Assembly: GCF_028368975.1 (NCBI RefSeq)
Contig: NZ_JAQNDM010000001.1
Location: 558,001 to 622,000, forward strand
DNA: 64,000 nt
Reading direction: 5' to 3'
From: Stigmatella ashevillena
Lineage (GTDB): Bacteria; Myxococcota; Myxococcia; Myxococcales; Myxococcaceae
Made by a program: the position numbers and the translations under genes. How positions within the stretch are numbered: position 1 is the first letter of the stretch; each line of letters begins with the position of its first letter. Under the pieces are notes generated by a model. It had not been told where the DNA came from. It saw only the letters and a list, made by a program, of their open reading frames with translations, and did not search any database. Shown in pieces: positions 43,245-52,689 of this stretch.

Positions 43245-44315
43245 ATGCTCTCGACCTCTCAGATTGCCTTCCGCGAAAAGTCCCTCGCCGATCCGCATGA
43301 GGCAGAGGATTCCCCGCGCCGCTCCGAGCGCGAGTCCCTTCTCCAGGCGCGCATCAAGGATCTGAAGCTGCACCTCCAAGGCACGCCCCTGGAGCGGCAC
43401 ATCCAGCAGCTCTATGCCGAGCTCGAAGCCAAGGGCATCTCCTTCCGGCCCGAGTGCTACCTCTCCGACCAGTGGGGGTGCCCCTCGGGGGTGCCGGTCA
43501 TCGGATTGCCCTTCTACCTGGCGGACCCTCGCCTTCACACGCTGGAGGCAGAGCTGGGAGGAGATGCGGAGACAGACCACGACATCCTCATGTACTTGCG
43601 CCATGAGGCCGGACACGCCTTCAACTACGCCTACCGGCTCTATGACACCGAGGAGTGGCGGAAGGTCTTCGGGGATTACTCCAAGCCCTACCAGGACGAC
43701 TACAAACCGCGTCCCTTCAGCCGCAAGTACGTGGCGCACATCTCGGGCTGGTATGCGCAGAAGCACCCGGACGAAGACTTCGCGGAGACGTTCGCCGTCT
43801 GGCTGACGCCCGGCATGGACTGGGCGAAGCGTTACGCCGGGTGGGCGGCGCTCAAGAAGCTCCAATACGTCGATGAGGTCATCCGCCGCATCGGCCGGGC
43901 CCCTCCGGCCGTCCAGCTGGCCGACCGGGATCTGGACGTGGGGGACATGGAGGAAACCGTCCTCGACCACTACCGCCAGCGCCAACTGGAAGAGCGCGTG
44001 GAGCTGAAGCTGCGGGAGCACCTCGACCAGGATCTCCTGGGCCTCTTCGAGCCCGCGGAGACCACCTCTGCCGCCAGTGCGGAGACACTGGTCCGGGCCG
44101 AACGCCAAGCGCTCATCCAGTCGGTCACGCGGTACAGCGGCGTGAGCCGGGCGGTCATCATCGCGCTGGTGGACCATCTGGCCGAGCGCACCGCCGCGCT
44201 GCGCCTCACCGTCCACTTGGACAAGACCCGCGAGTACCTCACCAAGCTCACCTCACTGGTGACGGCCTTGGCGATGAACTACCTCTACACAGACCACTTC
44301 TTCGAGGTGGACTGA
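43245..44315 (+). CDS. Putative zinc metallopeptidase (HExxH type)
   Basis: The 356-residue protein has a zincin motif RHEAGHAFNYAYRL (HEAGH) and a downstream EDFAETFAVWLTPG, where a Glu would be the third zinc ligand. Residues before it (PECYLSDQWGCPSGVPVIGLPFYLAD) are typical of a family annotated as zinc-binding metallopeptidase in GC-rich bacteria. There is no signal peptide. The substrate is unknown. The ATP-grasp gene starts 53 bp downstream on the same strand, so the two probably form one operon, possibly a peptide-modifying ligase and its peptidase. Confidence 0.7.
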   Translation: MLSTSQIAFREKSLADPHEAEDSPRRSERESLLQARIKDLKLHLQGTPLERHIQQLYAELEAKGISFRPECYLSDQWGCPSGVPVIGLPFYLADPRLHTLEAELGGDAETDHDILMYLRHEAGHAFNYAYRLYDTEEWRKVFGDYSKPYQDDYKPRPFSRKYVAHISGWYAQKHPDEDFAETFAVWLTPGMDWAKRYAGWAALKKLQYVDEVIRRIGRAPPAVQLADRDLDVGDMEETVLDHYRQRQLEERVELKLREHLDQDLLGLFEPAETTSAASAETLVRAERQALIQSVTRYSGVSRAVIIALVDHLAERTAALRLTVHLDKTREYLTKLTSLVTALAMNYLYTDHFFEVD

Positions 44316-44368
44316 GGTAAGGACGCAGGGGTGCACCTGGAGGGAGGGATACCTACCCTTGGGGAACC

Positions 44369-45403
44369 ATGCCGCTACCTCCCTCGAAGATCGCCATCCT
44401 CCACTACCAGTTGGAGGGAGATCCGGTGGACCCCGTGGTGCTCCAAGTGGGTGAGTCCCTCCGGGAGCTGGGCCACGAGCCCCGCTTCATCTCGGTGAGT
44501 GACCGCGTCTTCGACATCCTCCATGAGATCGAACGCTCGGGGTGTGACCTGGTGTTCAACCTCTGCGAGACGTTCGCGGAGGACTACCGCCTGGAGGTGA
44601 ATGTCGCGGCGCTGATGGAGATGGCGCGCGTGAGGTTCACCGGCTCGGGGACGGCGGGGTTGCTGCTGGCGCAGGACAAGATCCTCACCAAGCAGCTCCT
44701 CGAGTACCACGAGATCCCCACGCCCGACTTCGCCACCTTCGACGGCATCACCGTGGAGACCAACGGAGACTTGGAGTTTCCGCTCATCGTGAAACCTGCC
44801 CGGAGCGACGCCTCCATCGGCATCGGCGGCAAGTCGCTGGTGAACAGTTGGGAGCAGCTCACGGACCGGGTGCGGGAGATCCGCAAGGAGCTTCGCGACG
44901 AGGCGCTCGCGGAGGAGTTCATCAAGGGGCGCGAGGTGTACGTCGGCATCATCGGCACCAAGGATCTGCCGGAGATCCTCCCCATCGTGGAGCTGGACTT
45001 CGGCAACTGGGACAAGAACAAGCCGACCATCTCCGACCGAGAGGTGAAGTTCGGTCCCGAGACGGAGGGCTCGCCCAAGCTCGTCATCGCCCGGGACATC
45101 TCCCCGGTGCTGCGCCAACGCGTGGAGCGGGCCGCGCTGCTCGCGTACCGGGGGCTCAAGCTCCAGGACTACGCCCGAATCGATCTGCGCATCTCCGAGG
45201 AAGGCGATCCGTACATCCTCGAGGTGAATCCCAACCCCTACCTGGAGGACAAGGGAGAGCTGGCGCTCGCGGCCCGGGAGAAGGGGCTGACCTACACCCA
45301 GCTCATCGGCCGCATCCTCGATTCGGCGGGACAGCGTTACGGGATGATGAAGAAGCCTGCCCCTACAGCCCAGGATTACTTGACAGCCCCGGCCATGGGC
45401 TGA
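44369..45403 (+). CDS. ATP-grasp ligase of the D-Ala-D-Ala ligase family
   Basis: The 344-residue protein has the three ATP-grasp parts: an N-terminal Rossmann-like domain (FNLCETFAEDYRLEVNVAAL), ATP-binding lysines (FPLIVKPARSDASIGIGG) and EFIKGREVYVGIIG. Metal-binding residues at the end are RIDLRISEEG and ILEVNPNPYLED. Its sequence is closer to Ddl-related ligases of unknown amino-acid specificity than to essential Ddl. A cell-wall Ddl would be expected in a mur/ddl cluster, which is absent. The zinc peptidase immediately upstream suggests a peptide ligase-peptidase pair. Confidence 0.85.
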   Translation: MPLPPSKIAILHYQLEGDPVDPVVLQVGESLRELGHEPRFISVSDRVFDILHEIERSGCDLVFNLCETFAEDYRLEVNVAALMEMARVRFTGSGTAGLLLAQDKILTKQLLEYHEIPTPDFATFDGITVETNGDLEFPLIVKPARSDASIGIGGKSLVNSWEQLTDRVREIRKELRDEALAEEFIKGREVYVGIIGTKDLPEILPIVELDFGNWDKNKPTISDREVKFGPETEGSPKLVIARDISPVLRQRVERAALLAYRGLKLQDYARIDLRISEEGDPYILEVNPNPYLEDKGELALAAREKGLTYTQLIGRILDSAGQRYGMMKKPAPTAQDYLTAPAMG

Positions 45404-45506
45404 CGCGCGCCGCTTCCAGAGCCCTTTTCCCTGGAAGATTTCCGTATAAAAGGGCGGCCCCGGCGCCCTGGCGCTATTGGATTCCCAATCCCCGAGGAAT
45501 TCTCAC

Positions 45507-46001
45507 ATGGCAGAAGTCACCCTGGATCTGCGAGGCGCACCGAAGGCAGCGGCGTATGCGCAGCTGAAGCAGCACGTCGAGGCCGTGCTGGAAGGCATCG
45601 ACGACGACATCACCGCGATGTCGACGATGAGCTGCCTGCTGCACCACGGCTTTGGCCATCTGTGGACGGGGTTCTACCGGGTGGTCCAGCCCGGAAAGCT
45701 GCTGCGGGTGGGCCCCTACCAAGGGACGCTGGGATGCCTGGAGATCACCTTTGGCAAGGGCGTCTGCGGGGTGTCCGCCGCCACGCGCGAGACGGTGGTG
45801 GTGCCCGACGTGCACGCCTTCCCAGGCCACATCACGTGTGACGGCCGCTCGCAGTCGGAGATCGTCGTTCCGGTGTTCGGGAAGAACCGCGAGCTGATCG
45901 CGGTGCTGGACATCGATTCGGAGCACAAGGCCACCTTCGATGAGGTGGACCGGCAGGCCCTCGAAGAGCTGATGACCTGGTTCTCGCGCCCGCGCGCTTA
46001 A
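45507..46001 (+). CDS. msrC: Free methionine-(R)-sulfoxide reductase (GAF-type fRMsr)
   Basis: The 164-residue GAF-domain enzyme has the fRMsr fingerprint LWTGFYRV, VGPYQGTLGC, GKGVCGVS and HAFPGHITCDGRSQSEIVVPV. The three conserved cysteines are spaced 10 and 24 residues apart, as in known fRMsr. It reduces free Met-R-sulfoxide, using a thioredoxin-linked disulfide. It starts at 45507 with GAGGA upstream. Its 3' end overlaps that of the Nudix gene by 4 bases in convergent orientation. Confidence 0.9.
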   Translation: MAEVTLDLRGAPKAAAYAQLKQHVEAVLEGIDDDITAMSTMSCLLHHGFGHLWTGFYRVVQPGKLLRVGPYQGTLGCLEITFGKGVCGVSAATRETVVVPDVHAFPGHITCDGRSQSEIVVPVFGKNRELIAVLDIDSEHKATFDEVDRQALEELMTWFSRPRA

Positions 46002-46588
46002 AGGGCCCCGGCAGCGCCACCCGGCGCCTGGAGGCTCCGGTGCATTCGCAGCAGGGCATAGGCCGAGAGGGTGCTCGCGTCCTTGATGCGTCCCTCTCGG
46101 ACGAGGGCCTCGAACGCCTCGACCGAAACCTCGGTGCGGACCAAGTCCCCCTCCTCGTGCTCCAGCTTCTGCTCGCCCCGGGAGAGGTCCTCCGCCAGGA
46201 AGACGTGCATGCCTTGGGTGGAGTACCCCGGGGCATTGAAGAGGTGCCCCAGGGGCACCATGCGCCCCGCCACCAGACCGGTCTCCTCCTGGAGCTCGCC
46301 GGCGGCGACCACCTCGGGAGGCACGTCCGCGCGGGTCTCCCAGGAGCCCTGAGGGAACTCCAGGAACCGGCCCTTTACGGGGTAACGGTACTGCTCCACC
46401 AGGTGGAACCGGCCGTTCTCGTAGGGAATGATGAGCACGAAGTCCACCTTGCAGACCACCCCGTAGATTCCGGTCGAGCCATCCGGCCTGCGGATGGAAT
46501 CCTCCCGCACGGTCATCCACCGGTTCCGGTAGACCTCCTTCGAGGCGAGTGTCTCGATCGTCACGCGGCGCTCCCTTCCCAGAGGCAT
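45998..46588 (-). CDS. Nudix hydrolase (ADP-ribose pyrophosphatase-like)
   Basis: The 196-residue enzyme has an N-terminal beta domain like that of ADP-ribose pyrophosphatases (YRNRWMTVREDSIRRPDG). The Nudix box region reads RADVPPEVVAAGELQEETGL. The usual RELxEE is GELQEE, so the first Arg is changed while the metal-binding Glu pair remains. GYSTQGMHVFLAEDL follows, typical of ADPR and NDP-sugar hydrolases. Substrate is unknown. Confidence 0.82.
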   Translation of the reverse strand: MPLGRERRVTIETLASKEVYRNRWMTVREDSIRRPDGSTGIYGVVCKVDFVLIIPYENGRFHLVEQYRYPVKGRFLEFPQGSWETRADVPPEVVAAGELQEETGLVAGRMVPLGHLFNAPGYSTQGMHVFLAEDLSRGEQKLEHEEGDLVRTEVSVEAFEALVREGRIKDASTLSAYALLRMHRSLQAPGGAAGAL

Positions 46589-46723
46589 GGGCCCAACGCT
46601 CCGGCAGCCCGAGGCTACCCGCTCCAGGGAGCATTCGGGCGAGCATGGGAATGACTGCCCCGCGCCTCGGGTAGATCCAGGCCCGCGAGGTTGTTAGAGG
46701 ACGGGTCCTGAGAAGGAGCTGCT

Positions 46724-47197
46724 GTGTTCCGACTTGAAACCGACCGGACGCTTGTCGAGGCCTTCCGGCCACGAGACCGCCGGGTCATCGAGATGCCTTC
46801 GGGGGTCACCTTCCCGCTCTTCGTGCGCGACTACCTGGCCTGGACGGAGACGTCCGGGGGGCGCGTGTACCTCATCTTCGCCGCGCCCGGCAGCCGCAAG
46901 CCCATTGGCATCATCTTCCGCCGGGAAGCGCCGGGCGGGGGCCCTCCCACCTCGCAGATGTGCGACTGGTGCCACCACGCGGGCTCGTCGAATGAGGTGG
47001 GCCTGCTCACCACCGACGTGACCAGCAAGCGCCGTGTGGGGGTGAACCTCTGCGTCGACCTGCGCTGCCAGGCAAGGCTGGAGGATGCGGCGGACCGCTC
47101 CGGGCGCCATCCGCACGAGGTCCTCGAGCGCCTCAAGGAGCGCATGTTCCGCTTCGCCCATGAGGCCCTCGGCATCCAGGCCCAACCCGCGGCGTAG
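46724..47197 (+). CDS. FBP-domain (EF-G-binding treble-clef zinc finger) protein
   Basis: The 157-residue protein fits the FBP family (C-terminal zinc-finger domain of FusB-like EF-G-binding proteins). Zinc motif residues are MCDWCHHAGS (CxxC) and LCVDLRCQARL (CxxxxC). The N-terminal portion (RVYLIFAAPGSRKPIGIIF) is a beta-sheet. FusB proteins rescue EF-G from fusidic acid, but chromosomal FBP proteins need not confer resistance. The function here is unproven. Confidence 0.8.
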   Translation: MFRLETDRTLVEAFRPRDRRVIEMPSGVTFPLFVRDYLAWTETSGGRVYLIFAAPGSRKPIGIIFRREAPGGGPPTSQMCDWCHHAGSSNEVGLLTTDVTSKRRVGVNLCVDLRCQARLEDAADRSGRHPHEVLERLKERMFRFAHEALGIQAQPAA

Positions 47198-47216
47198 TCA
47201 GCAACGGGACGCGCGG

Positions 47217-48701
47217 TCAGCGCTCCATCCTCCAATAGAGGAGATCGGTGGTCCCCGAGGCGGTCCACAGCTGCCCGTCCAGTTCGAGCGTTCCCGCCAA
47301 GGTGGTTCCCAGCACCACGTCTCCCGCCGGCTGAAGGGCCATGCGAAAGAGCCGGTCATGGTCGAAGACCCGGGCCCACTGGTACTGCCCTTCCGCTGAG
47401 TAGCGCACCACGAAGGGCCGTCCCGAATGAGGAAAGGGAGCGTTCCCGGAGTTCCCCATGCTCCCTCCACCGAGATCGAACTCCCCCTGCCCTCCCCCCG
47501 ACACCGTGAACGCCCGGTCCTCGCCCACGACGAGTTCCTGGAAGGAGAGGACAGCCCCGGTTCCCGTGCCCACGGAGGCAATCGAGACATCGTTTCCCGT
47601 CTCTCCGAGGACGCCGAAGAAGCCATTGGTGTTGGGCAGGACGCGAGGCCCTTGGCGGGGATCGCCTCCGGTGTGGCTGACGGCCGCGAAGGTGAAGGTG
47701 CCTCCGAAATTGCCGATGAAGGCCAAGCGATTCGTTCCCTGGGGCTTGAGGTCCATCACATCGCCATAGGCCCCGCGAAAGACCCGCTTCCACACCATGC
47801 CGCCGGTGGCGTTGTACTTCGCGATGAAGGGCGCATCCACGCCGACGACACCGTCGCCCAGATTCGTCCAGGCGCTCGAGGCTCCCGCGACCAGGACATT
47901 GCCCTCCGGATCCGTGGTGACGCTCCGGAGGCGAGGGGTCTTCTCTGGCGTATCGAACACCCCGCTCTGGAAGGCCGATGACCACAGGTGCTTGCCCTCC
48001 CAGGAGAACTTCGCGACGAAGCCACCCTCTCCCCATGCTTCGCCCGTGTTGCCCGTAAGGTGCGAGAGCAGGGGCCCACCGCCCAGGTCCAACTCTCCCC
48101 GGAACGCGCCCGTCACGACCAGGCTTCCGGCCGCATCGGTGGCCACCGCGGCGGGAACGACCCGCTGGAGCTGGCCCCGAATCCCGCGGGCCGCGAAACC
48201 GCGGGCCCACACGGTCTGCCCCGTGGGAGAGAACTTGGCGATGAAGAGTCCCTCCCAGCCCTCGCTGCCAGCAATGAGGGGCAAAGGGCCCGAGCCGAAG
48301 TCCGGCGAGCCACGATAGCCCCCCACCAAGAGGATGTTGCCCAACGACGTGAGCGTGACGGACACCGTGTGAACGGCCTCCGTGGTCACCACCCGGCTCC
48401 ACACGAGGCTGCCATCCGCCGCGTAACGCCCGAGGGCGAGCCCCTCTTCTCGCGGGAAGACCACCGCCCCGAACCGGCCCACGGCCAAGAAGCCTCCCTG
48501 AGGGTGGGACGACAAGGCATCCAGGTGCTCGGCCCCCATGCCGCCGTACTTGCGTATCCACACTGTCTGCCCGCCTGCTACCGCCTGAAGCGTTTCCTCC
48601 TCCGGCACCTCTTTGCCCGCTGCGTCATTCGCACCCGCGATGAAGACCAGCGCGAGCAGCGCCGTTGCGCACCGTCCACCCACTCCGGATTTCTGTCCCA
48701 T
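47217..48701 (-). CDS. Exported SBBP/delta-60-type beta-propeller protein
   Basis: The 494-residue protein has a signal peptide (GGRCATALLALVFIAGANDAAG) and then repeats of about 60-70 residues. Each contains LxRYAADGSLVWSRVV or FSPTGQTVWARGF, a central DAAGSLVVTGAFRGELDLGG and FIAKYN-type strands. This is the SBBP/beta-propeller pattern of secreted proteins. Function is unknown. It is divergent from the C69 peptidase gene. Confidence 0.8.
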   Translation of the reverse strand: MGQKSGVGGRCATALLALVFIAGANDAAGKEVPEEETLQAVAGGQTVWIRKYGGMGAEHLDALSSHPQGGFLAVGRFGAVVFPREEGLALGRYAADGSLVWSRVVTTEAVHTVSVTLTSLGNILLVGGYRGSPDFGSGPLPLIAGSEGWEGLFIAKFSPTGQTVWARGFAARGIRGQLQRVVPAAVATDAAGSLVVTGAFRGELDLGGGPLLSHLTGNTGEAWGEGGFVAKFSWEGKHLWSSAFQSGVFDTPEKTPRLRSVTTDPEGNVLVAGASSAWTNLGDGVVGVDAPFIAKYNATGGMVWKRVFRGAYGDVMDLKPQGTNRLAFIGNFGGTFTFAAVSHTGGDPRQGPRVLPNTNGFFGVLGETGNDVSIASVGTGTGAVLSFQELVVGEDRAFTVSGGGQGEFDLGGGSMGNSGNAPFPHSGRPFVVRYSAEGQYQWARVFDHDRLFRMALQPAGDVVLGTTLAGTLELDGQLWTASGTTDLLYWRMER

Positions 48702-48858
48702 GCCGGTCCTCCTGAAAGGAGAGAATCCATAGGCAGTGCGCGCACAGCGGACCCGGGAAAGGCGAATCCACGGAACTCCCTGTGTGCGGTTCCCGGCGGG
48801 ATGGTCTATTCGTGTTCAGAACAAGTGCAACCAGAGCGGCCTTGGTAGCATCCGCCGC

Positions 48859-50559
48859 ATGATCCGTTCCTTCTCGAAGTTCCTCCCGGCCCTGGCGCTC
48901 TCGACAGGGCTGGCGGCCCCCGCCGCGATTGCCTGCACCAGCCTGCTGGTGACCAAGGGCGCCTCTTCCGACGGCTCCACCTTCATCACCTACTCCGCGG
49001 ATGCGCACGAGCTCTACGGTGAGCTGTACTACACGCCCGCGCGTCGCAATGCGGCGGGCGCCATGCGCGACATCATCGAGTGGGACACGGGCAAGGCCCT
49101 CGGCCGCATTCCGGAGGCGCCCGTCACGTACTCGGTGGTGGGCAACATGAACGAGCACCAGCTCACCATCAGCGAGTCCACGTTCACGGGCCGCAAGGAG
49201 CTGGAGGGGCCCAGCGGCATCATCGACTACGGCTCGCTCATCTACATCGCCCTGGAGCGCGCGAAGACCGCGCGGGAGGCCATCCAGGTCATGACCAGCC
49301 TGACCGCCGAGCACGGCTACGCCTCCACCGGAGAGTCCTTCTCCATCGCCGATCCGAAGGAGGCCTGGATCCTGGAGATGATCGGCAAGGGCGAGGGCAA
49401 GAAGGGCTCGATCTGGGTCGCCCGCCGCTTGCCCGATGGCTTCATGTCCGCGCACGCCAACCAGGCGCGCATCCGCCAGTTCCCGCTCAAGGATCCGGAG
49501 AACACCCTCTACGCCCCTGACGTCATCTCCTTCGCCCGGGAGAAGGGCTGGTTCACCGGAGCAGACAAGGACTTCAGCTTCGCCGACACCTACCACCCGT
49601 TGGACTTCGAGGGGGCGCGCTTCGCCGAGGCCCGCGTGTGGAGCATCTTCCGCCGGGCGGTGCCTTCACTGGGGCTGGGCGTGGAGTACGTGAATGGCTC
49701 GGATCCCAGCAAGCGCCTGCCGCTGTGGGTGAAGCTGGAGCGCAAGGTGTCCGTGCAGGATGTGATGGCGTTGATGCGCGATCACTTCGAGGGCACCGAG
49801 CTGGACATGACGAAGGACGTGGGGGCAGGCCCCTATGCCGTGCCCTATCGCTGGCGGCCGATGACCTGGGACGTGGACGGCAAGAAGTACGTCCACGAGC
49901 GCGCCATCTCCACGCAGCAGACGGGCTTCTCCTTCGTGGCGCAGATGCGCTCATGGATGCCCGCGCCCGTGGGCGGCGTGCTCTGGTTCGGCGTGGATGA
50001 CACATACACCACCGTGTACACGCCCATGTACGCGGGCATCCGCCGCGCGCCGAAGAACTTCGCCCAGGGCGTGGCCAGCCGGGGTCAGTTCTCCTGGGAC
50101 TCGTCCTTCTGGGTGTTCAACTGGGTCTCCAACCAGGCCTACTCGCGTTGGAGCGACATGATCGTGGATGTGCGCAAGACGCAGGGCGAGCTGGAAGGCC
50201 AGTTCCTCGCGGATCAGGCGGACATCGAGAAGGCGGCCCTGGAGCTGTACAAGACGACCCCCGAGCAGGCCCGCAGCTACCTGACCGACTACTCCCTTCA
50301 GCAGGGAGAGAAGGTCCACACCCGCTGGCGCCGCCTGGGAGAACAGCTGCTCGTGAAGTACATCGACGGCAACGTCCGGGATGAGACGGGCAAGGTCAAC
50401 CATCCCCGCTACCCAGACTCCTGGTACCGGCACATCGCCCGGGATGCGGGAGAAAAGCTGGCCGCCCCTGCGGAGAAGGCGCCTGAGCCAAAACCCGCGG
50501 CCCCCGTTCCCGCCCCGCCCCCGGTGGAGCAGAAGCCCACCGTGGCGCCGCCGCAGTAG
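48859..50559 (+). CDS. C69-family dipeptidase, exported
   Basis: The 566-residue enzyme starts at ATG 48859 with a signal peptide (MIRSFSKFLPALALSTGLAA). The family nucleophile Cys follows directly (AIACTSLLVTKGASSDG), as expected for Ntn hydrolases of the C69 (PepD) family. EDG-like and arginine-rich core motifs include GNMNEHQLTISESTF, STGESFSIADPKEAW and FGVDDTYTTVYTPMYAG. The tail is Pro/Ala-rich. Members cleave dipeptides or release peptidoglycan-related peptides. Activity here is inferred from the family. Confidence 0.88.
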   Translation: MIRSFSKFLPALALSTGLAAPAAIACTSLLVTKGASSDGSTFITYSADAHELYGELYYTPARRNAAGAMRDIIEWDTGKALGRIPEAPVTYSVVGNMNEHQLTISESTFTGRKELEGPSGIIDYGSLIYIALERAKTAREAIQVMTSLTAEHGYASTGESFSIADPKEAWILEMIGKGEGKKGSIWVARRLPDGFMSAHANQARIRQFPLKDPENTLYAPDVISFAREKGWFTGADKDFSFADTYHPLDFEGARFAEARVWSIFRRAVPSLGLGVEYVNGSDPSKRLPLWVKLERKVSVQDVMALMRDHFEGTELDMTKDVGAGPYAVPYRWRPMTWDVDGKKYVHERAISTQQTGFSFVAQMRSWMPAPVGGVLWFGVDDTYTTVYTPMYAGIRRAPKNFAQGVASRGQFSWDSSFWVFNWVSNQAYSRWSDMIVDVRKTQGELEGQFLADQADIEKAALELYKTTPEQARSYLTDYSLQQGEKVHTRWRRLGEQLLVKYIDGNVRDETGKVNHPRYPDSWYRHIARDAGEKLAAPAEKAPEPKPAAPVPAPPPVEQKPTVAPPQ

Positions 50560-50580
50560 CGGGCGGCGGGGAGGACCTGA

Positions 50581-51576
50581 CTAACGGTGGTGGTTCCCGC
50601 CCCCGTGCCCGCCCCCGTGCCCGCCCCCATGGTGCCCATCGCCGCGTCGGCCCCCGTGGGAGGGACGGCCCGGAGACGCCTCGTGGTGGCGGGAAGGGCG
50701 GCCTCCCCCCTCGTACCGGTAATAGTGGCCAGGCCCTGGACGGCCCCGGTCATGGCCCCCGCCCTGGTACCGGTAATAGTGGCCGCCCCTTGGACGGCCC
50801 CGGTCATGGGAGTAGTGGCGGTAGCGCACCACCGGGTAACGCTGCCAGGAATGGAAGAAGTAGTTCGGGTGCCCCCATCTCACCGACACGCGGGCGTGGC
50901 GGTACTCGGGAACGACGACCCGCACCGAGCCCCGGGCCGCCCAACCCCCCGCCACGAAGAACCACGAAGGTCCCCGCCGAACCCAGCGCGGAGAGACAAA
51001 GCGCAGGCCGGGCTGGGGAGGCGCGACCCAGTCTCCCGCGATCCAGGCCCAATCGGTGCCGGACCAGTACCAGTAACCCGGGGCCCACGTGTAACTCGGA
51101 GCGGGAGCGGGCGGAGGAGTCTCCGCCTGCAGTTGAGGAGGCGCCTGAGCGCTCATGACCTCCTCGCCATTCACTTCGATGGGAATTTCCACCTGCGTCG
51201 AGCCAGAAGGCGCCCAGCCCCCCGAAATCCAGCGCCAGACCTCTCCATCCTGCTGCCAGTACCCATTGACGAACTGGTAGCCGGGCATCCGCGCCACCCA
51301 GGCCCCCGGCTTGAAGCGCCACTGGTTGTCGTCCCAGTACCAATGGCCGGAAGTCCACACGGCATCGGCGAAGGGGCGCACCGAAGGAGACTCTGGGGGA
51401 AGGGCCGGAGGCGGAGACGGTGCGAAGGGCTCTTCGTCCACCGCGTCCTGGCCGTCATCGTAATAACCGTCTTCCGGGGGGGCTTCGAAGCCTGGCGAGG
51501 CCACAGGAGCGGTCTGCGCGTAGACGGCCGGGGCTGTCAGCGCCATTGCCCAGCAGAACAACCATCGAGGACTCAT
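50581..51576 (-). CDS. Exported WxxGxW/YXWXXH-repeat protein with His/Gly-rich tail
   Basis: Starting at ATG 51576, the 331-residue protein has a signal peptide (MSPRWLFCWAMALTAPAVYA) and at least four aromatic repeats (SGHWYWDDNQWRFKPGAW, NGYWQQDGEVWRWISGGW, PGYWYWSGTDWAWIAGDW, SPRWVRRGPSWFFVAGGW). The C-terminus is rich in Arg, Gly and His. It contains a tandem duplication of about 50 bp in the DNA (RGRPxxGHYYRYxGGGHD) and ends in GGGHGGGHGGGNHHR. Such proteins are outer-membrane or surface proteins, often of BcpO-type. Metal binding by the His tail is a guess. Confidence 0.8.
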   Translation of the reverse strand: MSPRWLFCWAMALTAPAVYAQTAPVASPGFEAPPEDGYYDDGQDAVDEEPFAPSPPPALPPESPSVRPFADAVWTSGHWYWDDNQWRFKPGAWVARMPGYQFVNGYWQQDGEVWRWISGGWAPSGSTQVEIPIEVNGEEVMSAQAPPQLQAETPPPAPAPSYTWAPGYWYWSGTDWAWIAGDWVAPPQPGLRFVSPRWVRRGPSWFFVAGGWAARGSVRVVVPEYRHARVSVRWGHPNYFFHSWQRYPVVRYRHYSHDRGRPRGGHYYRYQGGGHDRGRPGPGHYYRYEGGGRPSRHHEASPGRPSHGGRRGDGHHGGGHGGGHGGGNHHR

Positions 51577-51773
51577 GACGTCTCTCCGCTGAATCACCCA
51601 GTCCAGGACTGCCAGGACCACGGTGTGCCTTGGTGGCAGGATCTCGGGGTCAAGACGCCACCGCCGCTGATTTATTCATCTCTGGGCGCCCTGAAGCGCT
51701 CCCCCGCAGGACTGCTCACCAGCCGACGAAAGGCCGCTGTCCTGCCCAGCAGCCCGGCGGCGGTGTCTCCCTG

Positions 51774-52679
51774 TCAGGGACGTCCGAGGGCCACGGCCAG
51801 CTCTCCCGCGAAGCGGGCGTTGTTCGTCAGCAGCGCGATATTGGCCTTCATGCTTTTGCCCCCAGTGCGCTTCGCCATGTCTGCCAGCAGGAACGGGGTG
51901 ACGGCCTTGCCCCGGATGCCTTGATGCTCGGCCTCGGCCAGCGCGGCGGCAATGTGCAATTCCATCTCGGCCCGCGGCAGGGCCACTTCCTCCGGGGGAG
52001 GCACTGTGAAAAGGAGTCCGCCCTGACCGAGTTCCTGCCGCGCCTGGACGATGCGGGCGGCCATGGTGGCGTCCTCGACGCGGTGCTCCAGCGGCAGGCC
52101 CGAGCCCCGGCTGTAAAAGGAAGGCAGCTCGCCCGTCCCCACGCCGATGACGGGCACGCCCGCGGTCTCCAGTGCCTCCAGCGTCTTGGGCAGATCCAGC
52201 ACGGACTTGGCCCCCGCGCACACCACCGCCACCGGATAGCGGGCCAGCGCGCCGATGTCCTGGGAGATGTCCATGTGCTCACCGGCACCGCGGTGGACCC
52301 CCCCGATACCTCCGGTGGAGAAGACGCGAATGCCCGCGGCGGCGGCCAGTTCGCAAGTGGCGCTCACCGTCGTCCCACCCGAGGCCTTTTGAGCCAGGGC
52401 CACGGCGAGATCCCTCGAGCCCAGCTTCAGCAGGCGCTCCTTGCCCTCGGCGAGCCTGCGCATGGCGTCCTCCTCCAGCCCGATGCACACCCGCCCGTCC
52501 ACCACGGCGATGGGCGCGGGCACGGCGCCCGCACGCCGGATGGCCTCCTCGCAGGCTCGCGCAGTGGCGAGGTTGTCCGGGTAAGGCAACCCCTGAGCCA
52601 CCACGCTGGTCTCGAGCGCCACCAGGGGCCGCTTTTCCCCTAACGCGCGCCGCACTTCATCGGAGTACTGGAAGTTCAT
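51774..52679 (-). CDS. psuG: Pseudouridine-5'-phosphate glycosidase
   Basis: The 301-residue enzyme matches PsuG throughout. It opens with ALETSVVAQGLPYPDNL and continues with DGRVCIGLEEDAMRRLA, ASGGTTVSATCELAAAAGI, FSTGGIGGVHRGA and MDISQDIGALA. It ends with IRGKAVTPFLLADMAKRTGG and SMKANIALLTNNARFAGELA. It splits pseudouridine 5'-phosphate into uracil and ribose 5-phosphate with a Mn-dependent mechanism. The usual psuK kinase is not adjacent. It lies 10 bp downstream of the DUF2314 gene on the same strand. Confidence 0.92.
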   Translation of the reverse strand: MNFQYSDEVRRALGEKRPLVALETSVVAQGLPYPDNLATARACEEAIRRAGAVPAPIAVVDGRVCIGLEEDAMRRLAEGKERLLKLGSRDLAVALAQKASGGTTVSATCELAAAAGIRVFSTGGIGGVHRGAGEHMDISQDIGALARYPVAVVCAGAKSVLDLPKTLEALETAGVPVIGVGTGELPSFYSRGSGLPLEHRVEDATMAARIVQARQELGQGGLLFTVPPPEEVALPRAEMELHIAAALAEAEHQGIRGKAVTPFLLADMAKRTGGKSMKANIALLTNNARFAGELAVALGRP

Positions 52680-52689
52680 CCCAGCAAGT

